Source of the DNA: JBBAFS01 sp041655255 | Lineage (GTDB): Bacteria; Spirochaetota; Spirochaetia; Sphaerochaetales; Sphaerochaetaceae | Assembly: GCA_041655255.1 (NCBI GenBank) | Contig: JBBAFS010000022.1 | Coordinates: 1-22,486, forward strand | DNA: 22,486 nucleotides | Direction of reading: 5' to 3' | In this document: piece after piece, positions 15,442 through 22,377 of the stretch | Layout of the letters: every line of letters begins with the position of its first letter | Numbering within the stretch: position 1 is the stretch's first letter | Notes under the pieces: generated by a model | Databases searched by the model: none | What the model saw: the letters and a program-made list of their open reading frames with translations, nothing else | What the model was told of the DNA's origin: nothing | Translations under genes and position numbers: made by a program

Positions 15442-16521
15442 CTATTTGTCGGGGTTAGGGAGCATAAACTCTCTCATAACACCTAAGTACTCTTGGTATC
15501 CTTGGATAAATCCACGAAGGGTACGTACTGTTGCACCATAGCTGTCAAACTCTTCAATGGTTAAACCATTGGGCTCATATCCTTTGACAAACTCTGGGAA
15601 TTTATCTTCCAACACTTTAATGATGTGTGGATCAACTGGTTTATCCATTCTGTTTTCTACTGGAAGGCCAGATGCGTTGATTCGTTTTTGCCAGTCTGAA
15701 GTGATAGTCATTGAGACTTCACCGCCAACAAACTCGGACCATTGCATTGGGTTACGATATGCTGCTGAGAGCAAGCGTGTTTCGTATCCTTTCTCTTGGT
15801 AGATTTCATAAGCACGTTTGAATGCTGCAATTCCAGCCCACTCTAAGTAGCCAGGATCGACTGCAACTTTGTGTTTATTCATATTCACTCTGAGCCAGTC
15901 GTCTAAGCGACCTACCATGATAGTACATACAGGACTCATTGTTGAGGTATCTTTACCTTCTGCTTTTCGGCGATCTAGTCCTCTTTGGACAGCTTCAGCA
16001 ACTTGAACAGCTTGTGCAACGGTGAAACTCACTGTAGCGTTGATGCTCACTCCTTGGTATGTAGCTTCTTCAAAAGCTTTAATACCAGCAGCGGTAACAG
16101 GCATTTTTACTTGCATGTTAGGAGCAAGAGCTCCAAAATGGACAGCTTGGTCGGCCATTTTCTTCCAATCACGGTAGTACATGGCGTTTGTTTGAATCGA
16201 GATTCTTCCTTTCTTCCCTTTCTCTTTTTCAAAAATAGGGAGAAGAAGTTTACCAGCTTCAACAGCCATCTCTTCATTTAATGCCCATGCGATATCTTCT
16301 TCAGTGGCCACTGGGTTATCTTTCACCAACTGACGAATTCGATCTTCCCAAAGGTGCATCTCTTTTTTGAGCACATTACCTACGATAACTGGGTTTGTTG
16401 TAGCTCCAACTGCGCCATGCTCGATAGCGTATTTGAGTTCGTCAAACGAACACGAGTCGTTCCAGAAATCTGTGGGTGTAGTCATTGCCATTTCATGTAA
16501 TGGACTTTTATACTTACTCAT
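15442..16521 (-). CDS. Transaldolase-family enzyme (359 aa)
   Basis: Class I aldolase-type TIM barrel of the transaldolase family. The Schiff-base lysine is Lys139 in MQVKMPVTAAGIKA. The strand-1 segment VGATTNPVIVGNVL and the strand after the lysine, GVSINATVSFTVAQA, match transaldolase blocks. At 359 residues it is longer than FSA-type enzymes (about 220) and TalB (about 317). The ATG at 16521 is chosen over the upstream TTG at 16524 because GGAGG stands 6 bases before it. It is last in a block with an acylating aldehyde dehydrogenase and a decarboxylase subunit. Such enzymes move a dihydroxyacetone unit from a ketose to an aldehyde. The true donor is unknown; deoxyketogluconate from the neighbouring iol pathway is a candidate. 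Confidence 0.85.
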   Translation of the reverse strand: MSKYKSPLHEMAMTTPTDFWNDSCSFDELKYAIEHGAVGATTNPVIVGNVLKKEMHLWEDRIRQLVKDNPVATEEDIAWALNEEMAVEAGKLLLPIFEKEKGKKGRISIQTNAMYYRDWKKMADQAVHFGALAPNMQVKMPVTAAGIKAFEEATYQGVSINATVSFTVAQAVQVAEAVQRGLDRRKAEGKDTSTMSPVCTIMVGRLDDWLRVNMNKHKVAVDPGYLEWAGIAAFKRAYEIYQEKGYETRLLSAAYRNPMQWSEFVGGEVSMTITSDWQKRINASGLPVENRMDKPVDPHIIKVLEDKFPEFVKGYEPNGLTIEEFDSYGATVRTLRGFIQGYQEYLGVMREFMLPNPDK

Positions 16522-16557
16522 CAAGTTCCTCCATCTTTATTGATTCTTTTACTTATA

Positions 16558-16737
16558 TTAGTTACCCAAAGTCTTGGGTAATACAACTACTTGGTTATCT
16601 CGATCAACACGATCGATCCAGGCTTCTCCTGTGGCAGTTGTTCTCTCTTTTTTCTTACTTTTGTGTGTGACAAAAGCTATGAGTGAGACAACTACAGCTC
16701 CTACGATGAAGCCAATAAGTGCACTTAGTATCATCAT
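16558..16737 (-). CDS. Small OadG-like membrane subunit of a sodium-pump decarboxylase
   Basis: A 59-residue protein with one N-terminal membrane helix (about residues 3-23), then a basic stretch (HKSKKKER), then a polar tail ending VVVLPKTLGN. This is the layout of OadG/MmdD-type small subunits, which anchor the carboxyltransferase to the membrane in Na+-pumping decarboxylases. The ATG overlaps the stop of the upstream carboxyltransferase gene as ATGA (16734-16737), a strong sign of translational coupling; a second ATG follows directly in frame. Similarity is by layout and position rather than clear sequence motifs. The beta subunit (the actual ion channel) and biotin carrier are not in the window. 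Confidence 0.72.
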   Translation of the reverse strand: MMILSALIGFIVGAVVVSLIAFVTHKSKKKERTTATGEAWIDRVDRDNQVVVLPKTLGN

Positions 16738-18284
16738 AGTGGAATATTCCCATGTTTGCGCTCAATTCGTGTTTCACGTTTGCCAGATAGTAGTTCGAGT
16801 GATTGAATTAAGCTCGTTCTTACTTCATCAAAACCGATAACATCGTCAACAAACCCTGCTTCTGCTGCAACAAAGGGATTCATTGAGTTCTCTTGGAACT
16901 CATCGATTTTCTCTTGTCGTGTTTGCACTGGGTTTGCACTTTCTGCAATCTCTTTTCTAAAGATGATATTAGCAGCTCCTTGAGCACCCATGACAGCTAC
17001 TTCCGCTCCTGGTAAGGCTAAGACTCGATCGTATCCTAAAGCACGAGAAGCCATAGCAATATATGCTCCACCGTATGCTTTACGAAGGATAAGAGAGATT
17101 TTAGGTACTGTAGCCTCTCCAATTGCATACAACATTTTTGCTCCGTGACGAATAATCCCATTATACTCTTGGATTGTTCCAGGCATATAACCGGGGATAT
17201 CGACAAGTGAGATAACCGGAACGTTAAACGTATCACAGGTTCGGACAAATCGTGCAGCTTTATCTGAAGCGTTAATATCTAATACTCCGCTGAGCACTTT
17301 TGGTTGGTTAGCGATGAGGCCAACACTTCTACCGCCAAGACGGGCAAAGCCGACAACGATATTTGTTGCATATTCACTTTGGATTTCTAAAAAGCTCTCT
17401 GAATCAAACACTTCAGCGATGATATCTCGTACATCATAGGGTTTGGTGTTTGCATCAGGAATAATTGATGCAACATTTTCAGTTTTTCTATTCACCGGAT
17501 CTTTTGTTTTTACAACTGGGGGAAGTTCAGTGTTATTTGAAGGTAAGTACGATAAAAGCTTACGTACTATCTCAAAACACTCGGCTTCATCTTTACAATG
17601 GAAATGGGCATTACCACTTTTTTTAGAGTGAGTTGAAGCCCCTCCAAGTTGTTCGTGAGTCACATCTTCACCAACGACAGCTTTGATTACATCCGGTCCA
17701 GTGATATACATTTGACTCACTTTATCGACCATAAATACAAAGTCTGTAATGGCAGGTGAGTAGACTGCTCCACCAGCACAAGGTCCTAAGATTAATGAAA
17801 GTTGTGGAACAACACCTGAAGCATCAATATTCGCTCTAAAGATTTTCCCATAACCATCCAATGAATAGACTCCCTCTTGGATTCGAGCTCCACCAGAGTC
17901 GTTAATTTGGATAAATGGCGTACGTGTTTGTAGTGACATCTTTTGAGAGCGGTTAATTCTTTCCGCTTGTTGCTCACCTAATGATCCTCCCAAGATGGTG
18001 AAATCTTGAGAGGAGATCCATACTTGTCTTCCATCAATGAGGCCTGTCCCAGTGACTACCCCATCACCAGGATAGCGGTGCTTCTCCATACCAAAGTCGT
18101 TGGAGCGAGCACTCATATAGGGGAAGCTTTCAACAAAAGAGTTTTTATCCAAAAGAGCAGAAAGTCGCTCACGACTGTTGAGTTTACCTTTCTCTTTTTG
18201 TTGCTCTTTGCGGGCACTTCCTCCCCCTTCAAGCAGCTTTTCTTTCATGTTTTTCAAACGAGCTAACTCTTTTTCTCTAGACAT
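16734..18284 (-). CDS. Methylmalonyl-CoA decarboxylase-type carboxyltransferase (alpha) subunit
   Basis: A 516-residue crotonase-fold carboxyltransferase of the MmdA/PccB/12S-transcarboxylase family. It moves a carboxyl group between an acyl-CoA and biotin. Family segments include NDSGGARIQEGV, GPCAGGAVYSPAITDFVFMV, YITGPDVIKAVVGEDV, the C-terminal half VDIPGYMPGTIQEYNGIIRHG, and YGGAYIAM. The two GGA oxyanion loops are intact. The coupled OadG-like gene suggests a membrane decarboxylase rather than a carboxylase. Next to an acylating aldehyde dehydrogenase, malonyl-CoA or methylmalonyl-CoA would be a sensible substrate; the sequence does not decide between them. An AAGGGGA site precedes the ATG, 29 bp after the aldehyde dehydrogenase gene. 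Confidence 0.88.
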   Translation of the reverse strand: MSREKELARLKNMKEKLLEGGGSARKEQQKEKGKLNSRERLSALLDKNSFVESFPYMSARSNDFGMEKHRYPGDGVVTGTGLIDGRQVWISSQDFTILGGSLGEQQAERINRSQKMSLQTRTPFIQINDSGGARIQEGVYSLDGYGKIFRANIDASGVVPQLSLILGPCAGGAVYSPAITDFVFMVDKVSQMYITGPDVIKAVVGEDVTHEQLGGASTHSKKSGNAHFHCKDEAECFEIVRKLLSYLPSNNTELPPVVKTKDPVNRKTENVASIIPDANTKPYDVRDIIAEVFDSESFLEIQSEYATNIVVGFARLGGRSVGLIANQPKVLSGVLDINASDKAARFVRTCDTFNVPVISLVDIPGYMPGTIQEYNGIIRHGAKMLYAIGEATVPKISLILRKAYGGAYIAMASRALGYDRVLALPGAEVAVMGAQGAANIIFRKEIAESANPVQTRQEKIDEFQENSMNPFVAAEAGFVDDVIGFDEVRTSLIQSLELLSGKRETRIERKHGNIPL

Positions 18285-18313
18285 AACGCTTTCCCCTTTT
18301 TACTCTTTATTCC

Positions 18314-19711
18314 TTAATCTAATGTTTCGTGTCGAACTTCATTACTGAACAAAATGACATCTGAAGGTTGTCTATTTGCAACTGGGAACGAGACCCATGT
18401 TGTATTTAGTAAATGTTTGAATGTAATGTTCTCACTTACAATATTACCACCCCAAGATCCACATCCTAACGTAAGGGTTGTTGGCATGTGGTTGGTCCAC
18501 GATCCACTGTTTGAAAGTGATTGTGGTTGGTTCACCATGACACGAGATACTTTTACTTGTGTAGAGAGTTGTAATACACGCTCTTTATTTGAGGAGTGGA
18601 TACCACATGAGTGTCCGGTTCCTTCAAAGGTCGTAATGTTATTTACTAACTCAATTGCTTCATCAAATTCTTTCCATTTATATATTGCAACCACAACTGA
18701 GAGTTTTTCTCTGCTGAAGATATAATCTGGACCAATTCCACTCTCTTCAACCATGAAAAAAGTTTTTCCTTCAGGAAGTTTAATGTTGGCAATTTTTGCA
18801 ATATCGGTTGCTGGGTGACCCACAACGTCACGGTTGAGGTTTGTCCCTTCGGGCCACATTGCTTTTTCAAGTTTCTTTTTCTCGCTAGCAGAAACAAGGT
18901 ATCCACCCTCTTTCTCCATAGCTGCGATAAACTCATCGTAGACCCCTTCATACACGGCAACAGAGTTCTCACTAGAACAGCTGGTTGCTTGGTCGAATGT
19001 TTTTGACATTCGAATTTTCTCAGCAACTTTCGCCATATCTTGGGTCTCATCAACAACGCTCATAGCGTTTCCTGCACCAACACCGTAAGCGGGAGTTCCA
19101 CTATGGTATGCAGCTTTTACAAGACCTGGTCCACCAGTAGCTAAAATAAGATCACACTGTCTCATAAGCTCTTGGGTGTTATCTAAAGAGACTTGATCTA
19201 AGTTGATAACTAAATCGGGGTTCATCCCATGTTTCTCTAACACTTTTCTTAATAGATCAACGACCATGGTATTGGTATTTTTTGTTTTTGGGTGTGGAGC
19301 TAAAATAATAGCATTACGGGTTTTAATGGCCCATGTAACTTTTAATACTGGAGTAGCTTCACAGTTAGTACTTGGGATAACTGCACCAACAACACCAACT
19401 GGTTTAGCAATTTTTATTAATCCTTTGTCGTGGTTCTCTTCAATAACCCCTACTGTCTTAGCTCCTTTCATATCGAGCCAGCCAGCACGAACTTTATTCA
19501 TCATTTTGGCATATTTACTATCGACATCACCCATGCCAGATTCACTGACTCCAAGTTCTGCCAAAGCACGTGCAAATTCAGGTTGTACTGCATGCCATGC
19601 CATACTCTCAACGACTCGGTCGACTTGCTCTTGTGTGGCAAATTCAATCGACTTTTGTGCCTCTCGGGCTCTCTTCATTAATGATTCAACATACGTTACT
19701 GCATCACTCAT
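18314..19711 (-). CDS. CoA-acylating aldehyde dehydrogenase
   Basis: A 465-residue member of the acylating branch (AdhE N-domain, PduP, SauS) that oxidises an aldehyde to the acyl-CoA with NAD(P)+. The family segment KGLIKIAKPVGVVGAVIPST is at residues 96-115. TRNAIILAPHP is at 131-141. The glycine-rich ATGGPGLVKAAY is at 191-202. The catalytic cysteine is Cys245 in FDQATSCSSEN. I chose the ATG at 19711, not the in-frame ATG at 19759, because GAGG lies 8 bases upstream of 19711 and the upstream start has no Shine-Dalgarno sequence and sits close to the predicted transcription start. Substrate is unknown; malonate semialdehyde would fit the inositol context, acetaldehyde or sulfoacetaldehyde are alternatives. 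Confidence 0.87.
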   Translation of the reverse strand: MSDAVTYVESLMKRAREAQKSIEFATQEQVDRVVESMAWHAVQPEFARALAELGVSESGMGDVDSKYAKMMNKVRAGWLDMKGAKTVGVIEENHDKGLIKIAKPVGVVGAVIPSTNCEATPVLKVTWAIKTRNAIILAPHPKTKNTNTMVVDLLRKVLEKHGMNPDLVINLDQVSLDNTQELMRQCDLILATGGPGLVKAAYHSGTPAYGVGAGNAMSVVDETQDMAKVAEKIRMSKTFDQATSCSSENSVAVYEGVYDEFIAAMEKEGGYLVSASEKKKLEKAMWPEGTNLNRDVVGHPATDIAKIANIKLPEGKTFFMVEESGIGPDYIFSREKLSVVVAIYKWKEFDEAIELVNNITTFEGTGHSCGIHSSNKERVLQLSTQVKVSRVMVNQPQSLSNSGSWTNHMPTTLTLGCGSWGGNIVSENITFKHLLNTTWVSFPVANRQPSDVILFSNEVRHETLD

Positions 19712-19766
19712 AGCTATGTCCTCTCTATCGCATTTCTTATTCTGTAATACAAAATCCATTTCGCAT

Positions 19767-19778
19767 TGTAATATTACA
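19767..19778. promoter_or_regulatory. Palindrome TGTAATATTACA at the aldehyde dehydrogenase promoter
   Basis: A perfect 12-bp palindrome lying just downstream of the predicted -10 box, at the likely start of transcription. This is a typical repressor position. It does not resemble the LacI operators of the iol operon, so a different regulator is implied. Confidence 0.5.
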
Positions 19779-19783
19779 GCTAT

Positions 19784-19812
19784 ATACTACCACTGACCAA
19801 AACAAAGGTCAA
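19784..19812 (-). promoter_or_regulatory. Promoter of the aldehyde dehydrogenase block
   Basis: On the minus strand TTGACC (19807-19812) and TAGTAT (19784-19789) are separated by 17 bp, giving a start near 19777. It would drive the dehydrogenase, carboxyltransferase, OadG-like and transaldolase genes as one transcript. Confidence 0.5.
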
Positions 19813-19945
19813 CCTCTACTATACTCACGTTTTATCTAAAAACCAAAGAAAAAGAATGAAGCAATATAAATATTGATTCGACTCACTTCATTTAGGTTTT
19901 GCAATGAGTCTATTTAGGCTTACCCTCGTTCTCTTATATAATACA

Positions 19946-19986
19946 AAAGGACCTCATCTCTCACAAAGTGAAAGGCAAGATCCTTT
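19946..19986 (-). terminator. Hairpin downstream of the second isomerase gene
   Basis: AAAGGA (19946-19951) pairs with TCCTTT (19981-19986), with an inner TCAC/GTGA hairpin at 19961-19971. The minus strand then reads TTTTGTATT. It may end the dehydrogenase-isomerase transcript. The outer stem is short, so this is tentative. Confidence 0.4.
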
Positions 19987-20018
19987 AATCATTTCATCTT
20001 GTAAGAACTCCAACTCAA

Positions 20019-20846
20019 TCAGAGTGTCTTTGCAAACGCATGTAATTTATCCATACAAAGTTGTGCTGCATCGTGAGCACTCATGGCGTATAAGGTATCG
20101 TCAAAGAGCTCTAAGGAGTAATACCCATCGAATCCAGTTTGTTTGACTGTTTGGAACCACACTTTTGCATCTGCAACTCCATCACCGGGAAAGGTGCGGC
20201 TTTTAGCAACATGCAACTCATCCAAATTTCCTTTGATCGTATCGTCGATATGAAATATCCCAATCGGGTTTTTTAAATTCTTTAATTGATCACTTCCCTC
20301 TTTGTTTCGATGCATATTGTGGATATCAGGGACAATAGGGAGATCTCGTAACTCTGGGGTATCGAGAATCTCATTTGTCCAACTTACAGTCCCCACAATA
20401 AATTCGGGATAGGCAATTGGTTCAAACATCACCGTCACATCGTACTCTTTAAAGAGTTCAACCATCTCAATGAGGCGAGTGCGATACAGTTGTGTTATCT
20501 CTTTTTCACTCACTAAAGGGCCGTACATCTCATACCATCTTCCCGATGGAAGAACGACTGCAGGACAATCAATTGCTTTACTTAATTCACCAAACAATCT
20601 CCCTTCGGCAACCACTGTTGCCCAAGAACTTTCAGGAGCTAAAAAGACATCTTCAAAGGCATTAATAGAGATCACCTTCATCGGTTTGATCGCATCTTTC
20701 ACCTCTTTAGCAGAGAGAAAGCGCAGTGCCTCTTTAACTTTCGCATAGCTAATTTCTACTGCTTCAAACCCAGCAGCTTTACATGCATCTAAGTATTCAA
20801 TGAGTTCACACTGAAACAGTGTGTTTTCATTCATTGCAAATTTCAT
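20019..20846 (-). CDS. Sugar-phosphate isomerase/epimerase-like TIM barrel
   Basis: A 275-residue enzyme of the xylose-isomerase-like family. Metal-site segments are VMFEPIAYPEF (Glu), VPDIHNMHRN (Asp/His), IGIFHIDDT (His) and YYSLELFDD (Glu), with TFPGDGVAD before the last strand. It is different from the iolI-type protein in the iol operon. It follows the Zn-dependent dehydrogenase by 62 bp, so it likely acts on the keto product of that enzyme. Candidates are keto-inositol isomerisation or the IolO-type epimerase step described in Thermotoga, but the substrate cannot be determined. The Shine-Dalgarno sequence is AAGGACG. Confidence 0.8.
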   Translation of the reverse strand: MKFAMNENTLFQCELIEYLDACKAAGFEAVEISYAKVKEALRFLSAKEVKDAIKPMKVISINAFEDVFLAPESSWATVVAEGRLFGELSKAIDCPAVVLPSGRWYEMYGPLVSEKEITQLYRTRLIEMVELFKEYDVTVMFEPIAYPEFIVGTVSWTNEILDTPELRDLPIVPDIHNMHRNKEGSDQLKNLKNPIGIFHIDDTIKGNLDELHVAKSRTFPGDGVADAKVWFQTVKQTGFDGYYSLELFDDTLYAMSAHDAAQLCMDKLHAFAKTL

Positions 20847-20864
20847 ATACCACGTCCTTAAAAC

Positions 20865-20893
20865 ACGAAGGAGGACTGAACGTCCTCCTTCGT
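20865..20893 (-). terminator. 12-bp perfect hairpin between the dehydrogenase and isomerase genes
   Basis: ACGAAGGAGGAC and GTCCTCCTTCGT form a perfect stem with a 5-base loop. On the transcribed strand it is followed by GTTTTAAGG, then the isomerase start. It could be a leaky terminator or a stabilising processing site. The stem also contains a full Shine-Dalgarno sequence that has no start codon after it. Confidence 0.6.
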
Positions 20894-20908
20894 ATAATAT
20901 GTTGTATT

Positions 20909-21967
20909 TTACTCGTCAAATGTAATCATGACCTTAAGAGCATTCTCTTTGTCGTTAATGGCAACGTCAAAAGCATCGTGCAATTGGTCAAATTTGAAAT
21001 AGTGGGTGTTTAGTGCATCAAAGTCGTAGTTATCTTTCATGCGAGATAAGAACTTAATAGTTCGTGGTAGGAAATTCTTTGTTCCACCAGAACCGACGAT
21101 TCTAAGGTTACTCCAAATAACTTTACCAAGTTCAGCAGGAACTTTGCGTCCAATTGAGTGCCCAACAAAGCCAACTCGGCAGCTGTGTCCAGCGATATCA
21201 AATACAGAAGCGATTCCTTTATCATTTCCTGAACACTCTACAACTACTGTTGCACCGCGACCGTTTGTGAGCTTTTTGATTTGCTCTGCAGCATCACCTT
21301 TTGAAGGATCAACAGCGTGATCAGCACCATATTTAAGGGCAATGTCTCTTCGTTTTTGTAGTGGATCAACGATGATTACTTGAGCGTTTGCAGTTTTAGC
21401 AACCATACAAGCAGAAAGGCCAATTGGGCCGGCTCCAATAACAACAACATCGTCACTTGCATCAACGTAACCACCATTACCCCACAGTCCCCAATATGCT
21501 ACGCTAAAGTTCTCAATCCAAGCGCCCATTGGGTATGACCAATCGGATGGGAATGGGTGGGTGTATTGCTCTTCAATAATAAGGTATTCGCCCATGGCTC
21601 CGGGAGAGTCGGGTCTAAAACCAAGCTCTCTCATATTTAAACATGCGGAAGGCATTAATCCATCTTTACAGTTAAGACACTTACCACAAGCCATTACACA
21701 GTCGCCAGTAACTTTATCCCCAACTTTGATGCTTGTTACATCACTGCCAACTTCGATGGCAACACCTGACCACTCGTGTCCTGGTGTAAAAGGAGCAATG
21801 TCGTATCGACCTTCAGAGCTCACTCCCTCAATACACTCAACGTCGGAACCACAAATTCCAACAGCTCCAACTTTGACTAGGATTTGATCACTACGGATTT
21901 CAGGTAATTCTACATCGTGAATTCTTAAATCATGAGGACCATGCATAAATGATATTTTTGCTTTCAT
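20909..21967 (-). CDS. Zinc-dependent alcohol/polyol dehydrogenase (MDR family)
   Basis: A 352-residue medium-chain dehydrogenase of the sorbitol/threonine dehydrogenase type. Catalytic zinc ligands are Cys39 (ICGSD) and His64-Glu65 (GHEW). The structural zinc site is Cys94, Cys97, Cys100 and Cys108. The cofactor fold has VVIGAGPIGLSA, and the acidic residue in IIVDPLQKRR suggests NAD(H). It oxidises a secondary alcohol of a polyol or sugar. Given the inositol neighbourhood and the following isomerase, an inositol or keto-inositol dehydrogenase (compare IolM of Thermotoga) is possible. A strong AAGGAAGGAGAG site precedes the start. It heads a probable two-gene unit. Confidence 0.88.
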   Translation of the reverse strand: MKAKISFMHGPHDLRIHDVELPEIRSDQILVKVGAVGICGSDVECIEGVSSEGRYDIAPFTPGHEWSGVAIEVGSDVTSIKVGDKVTGDCVMACGKCLNCKDGLMPSACLNMRELGFRPDSPGAMGEYLIIEEQYTHPFPSDWSYPMGAWIENFSVAYWGLWGNGGYVDASDDVVVIGAGPIGLSACMVAKTANAQVIIVDPLQKRRDIALKYGADHAVDPSKGDAAEQIKKLTNGRGATVVVECSGNDKGIASVFDIAGHSCRVGFVGHSIGRKVPAELGKVIWSNLRIVGSGGTKNFLPRTIKFLSRMKDNYDFDALNTHYFKFDQLHDAFDVAINDKENALKVMITFDE

Positions 21968-22377
21968 TTCTTCTCTCCTTCCTTAATTGTATCTACAGTT
22001 CACCAAGACTTTCCCTGAAATACGGTTTTAAGTCATGGTTAAATTTCGTTCATATTCTCTAAGCTAACTTTTCAAGTAGCCATTGTTTTCATGTCAGTCT
22101 ATCCCGATGCCATTAGGGCAATAATATTTCGATTAATTCCAAAGCAAAATTGTTTATTGAATCATTAATCATCACTGTATTAAATTGGTTGAGATGTAAG
22201 TTGACTGATATAATTGCAGTGACATCTCTTTTTGAAACTTCCCCACAAACGGCACACATTATTTCTATTAACAATGATGTCTTCTGTGTTTATCATTGAT
22301 ACTTTCTAAAACTTTCACCCATTCAAAACTTTGATTAAGAATACTCTTTTACATTAAGTTATGCTTTCAGCTCCTCC
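21968..22377. other. Mostly non-coding stretch upstream of the dehydrogenase gene
   Basis: No convincing gene is seen. It contains the leader of the Zn-dehydrogenase, including TGTATCTACA (21989-21998) over a possible TACAAT -10 box on the minus strand, and a GAGATGT/ACATCTC inverted repeat near 22191-22227. A 48-codon minus-strand reading frame at 22113-22259 (beginning MCAVCGEVSKRD) has no ribosome binding site and may be chance or a gene remnant. Confidence 0.5.

Noticed and set aside
16522..16524. TTG start for the transaldolase, one codon upstream
   Set aside because: GGAGG is only 3 bases away from the TTG but 6 bases from the ATG at 16521, which is the better spacing and codon.
16574..16840. 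88-codon + strand frame overlapping the OadG-like gene and the carboxyltransferase
   Set aside because: It is antisense to both, has no Shine-Dalgarno sequence, and the minus-strand gene with the ATGA overlap explains the region better.
19712..19759. Upstream in-frame ATG for the acylating aldehyde dehydrogenase (16 extra residues)
   Set aside because: It has no Shine-Dalgarno sequence and lies within about 18 bp of the predicted transcription start, while the ATG at 19711 has a well-spaced GAGG.
19203..19796. Long + strand reading frame (197 codons) antisense to the aldehyde dehydrogenase
   Set aside because: It lies opposite a well-conserved enzyme, and its length is explained by codon bias on the coding strand.
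19904..20146. 80-codon + strand frame between the two minus-strand units
   Set aside because: Its second half is antisense to the isomerase and its first half overlaps the hairpin region; no ribosome binding site is evident.
22185..22214. Promoter-like TTGGTT-18-TATAAT on the + strand
   Set aside because: No + strand gene follows within the window and the region is AT-rich, so a chance match is likely.
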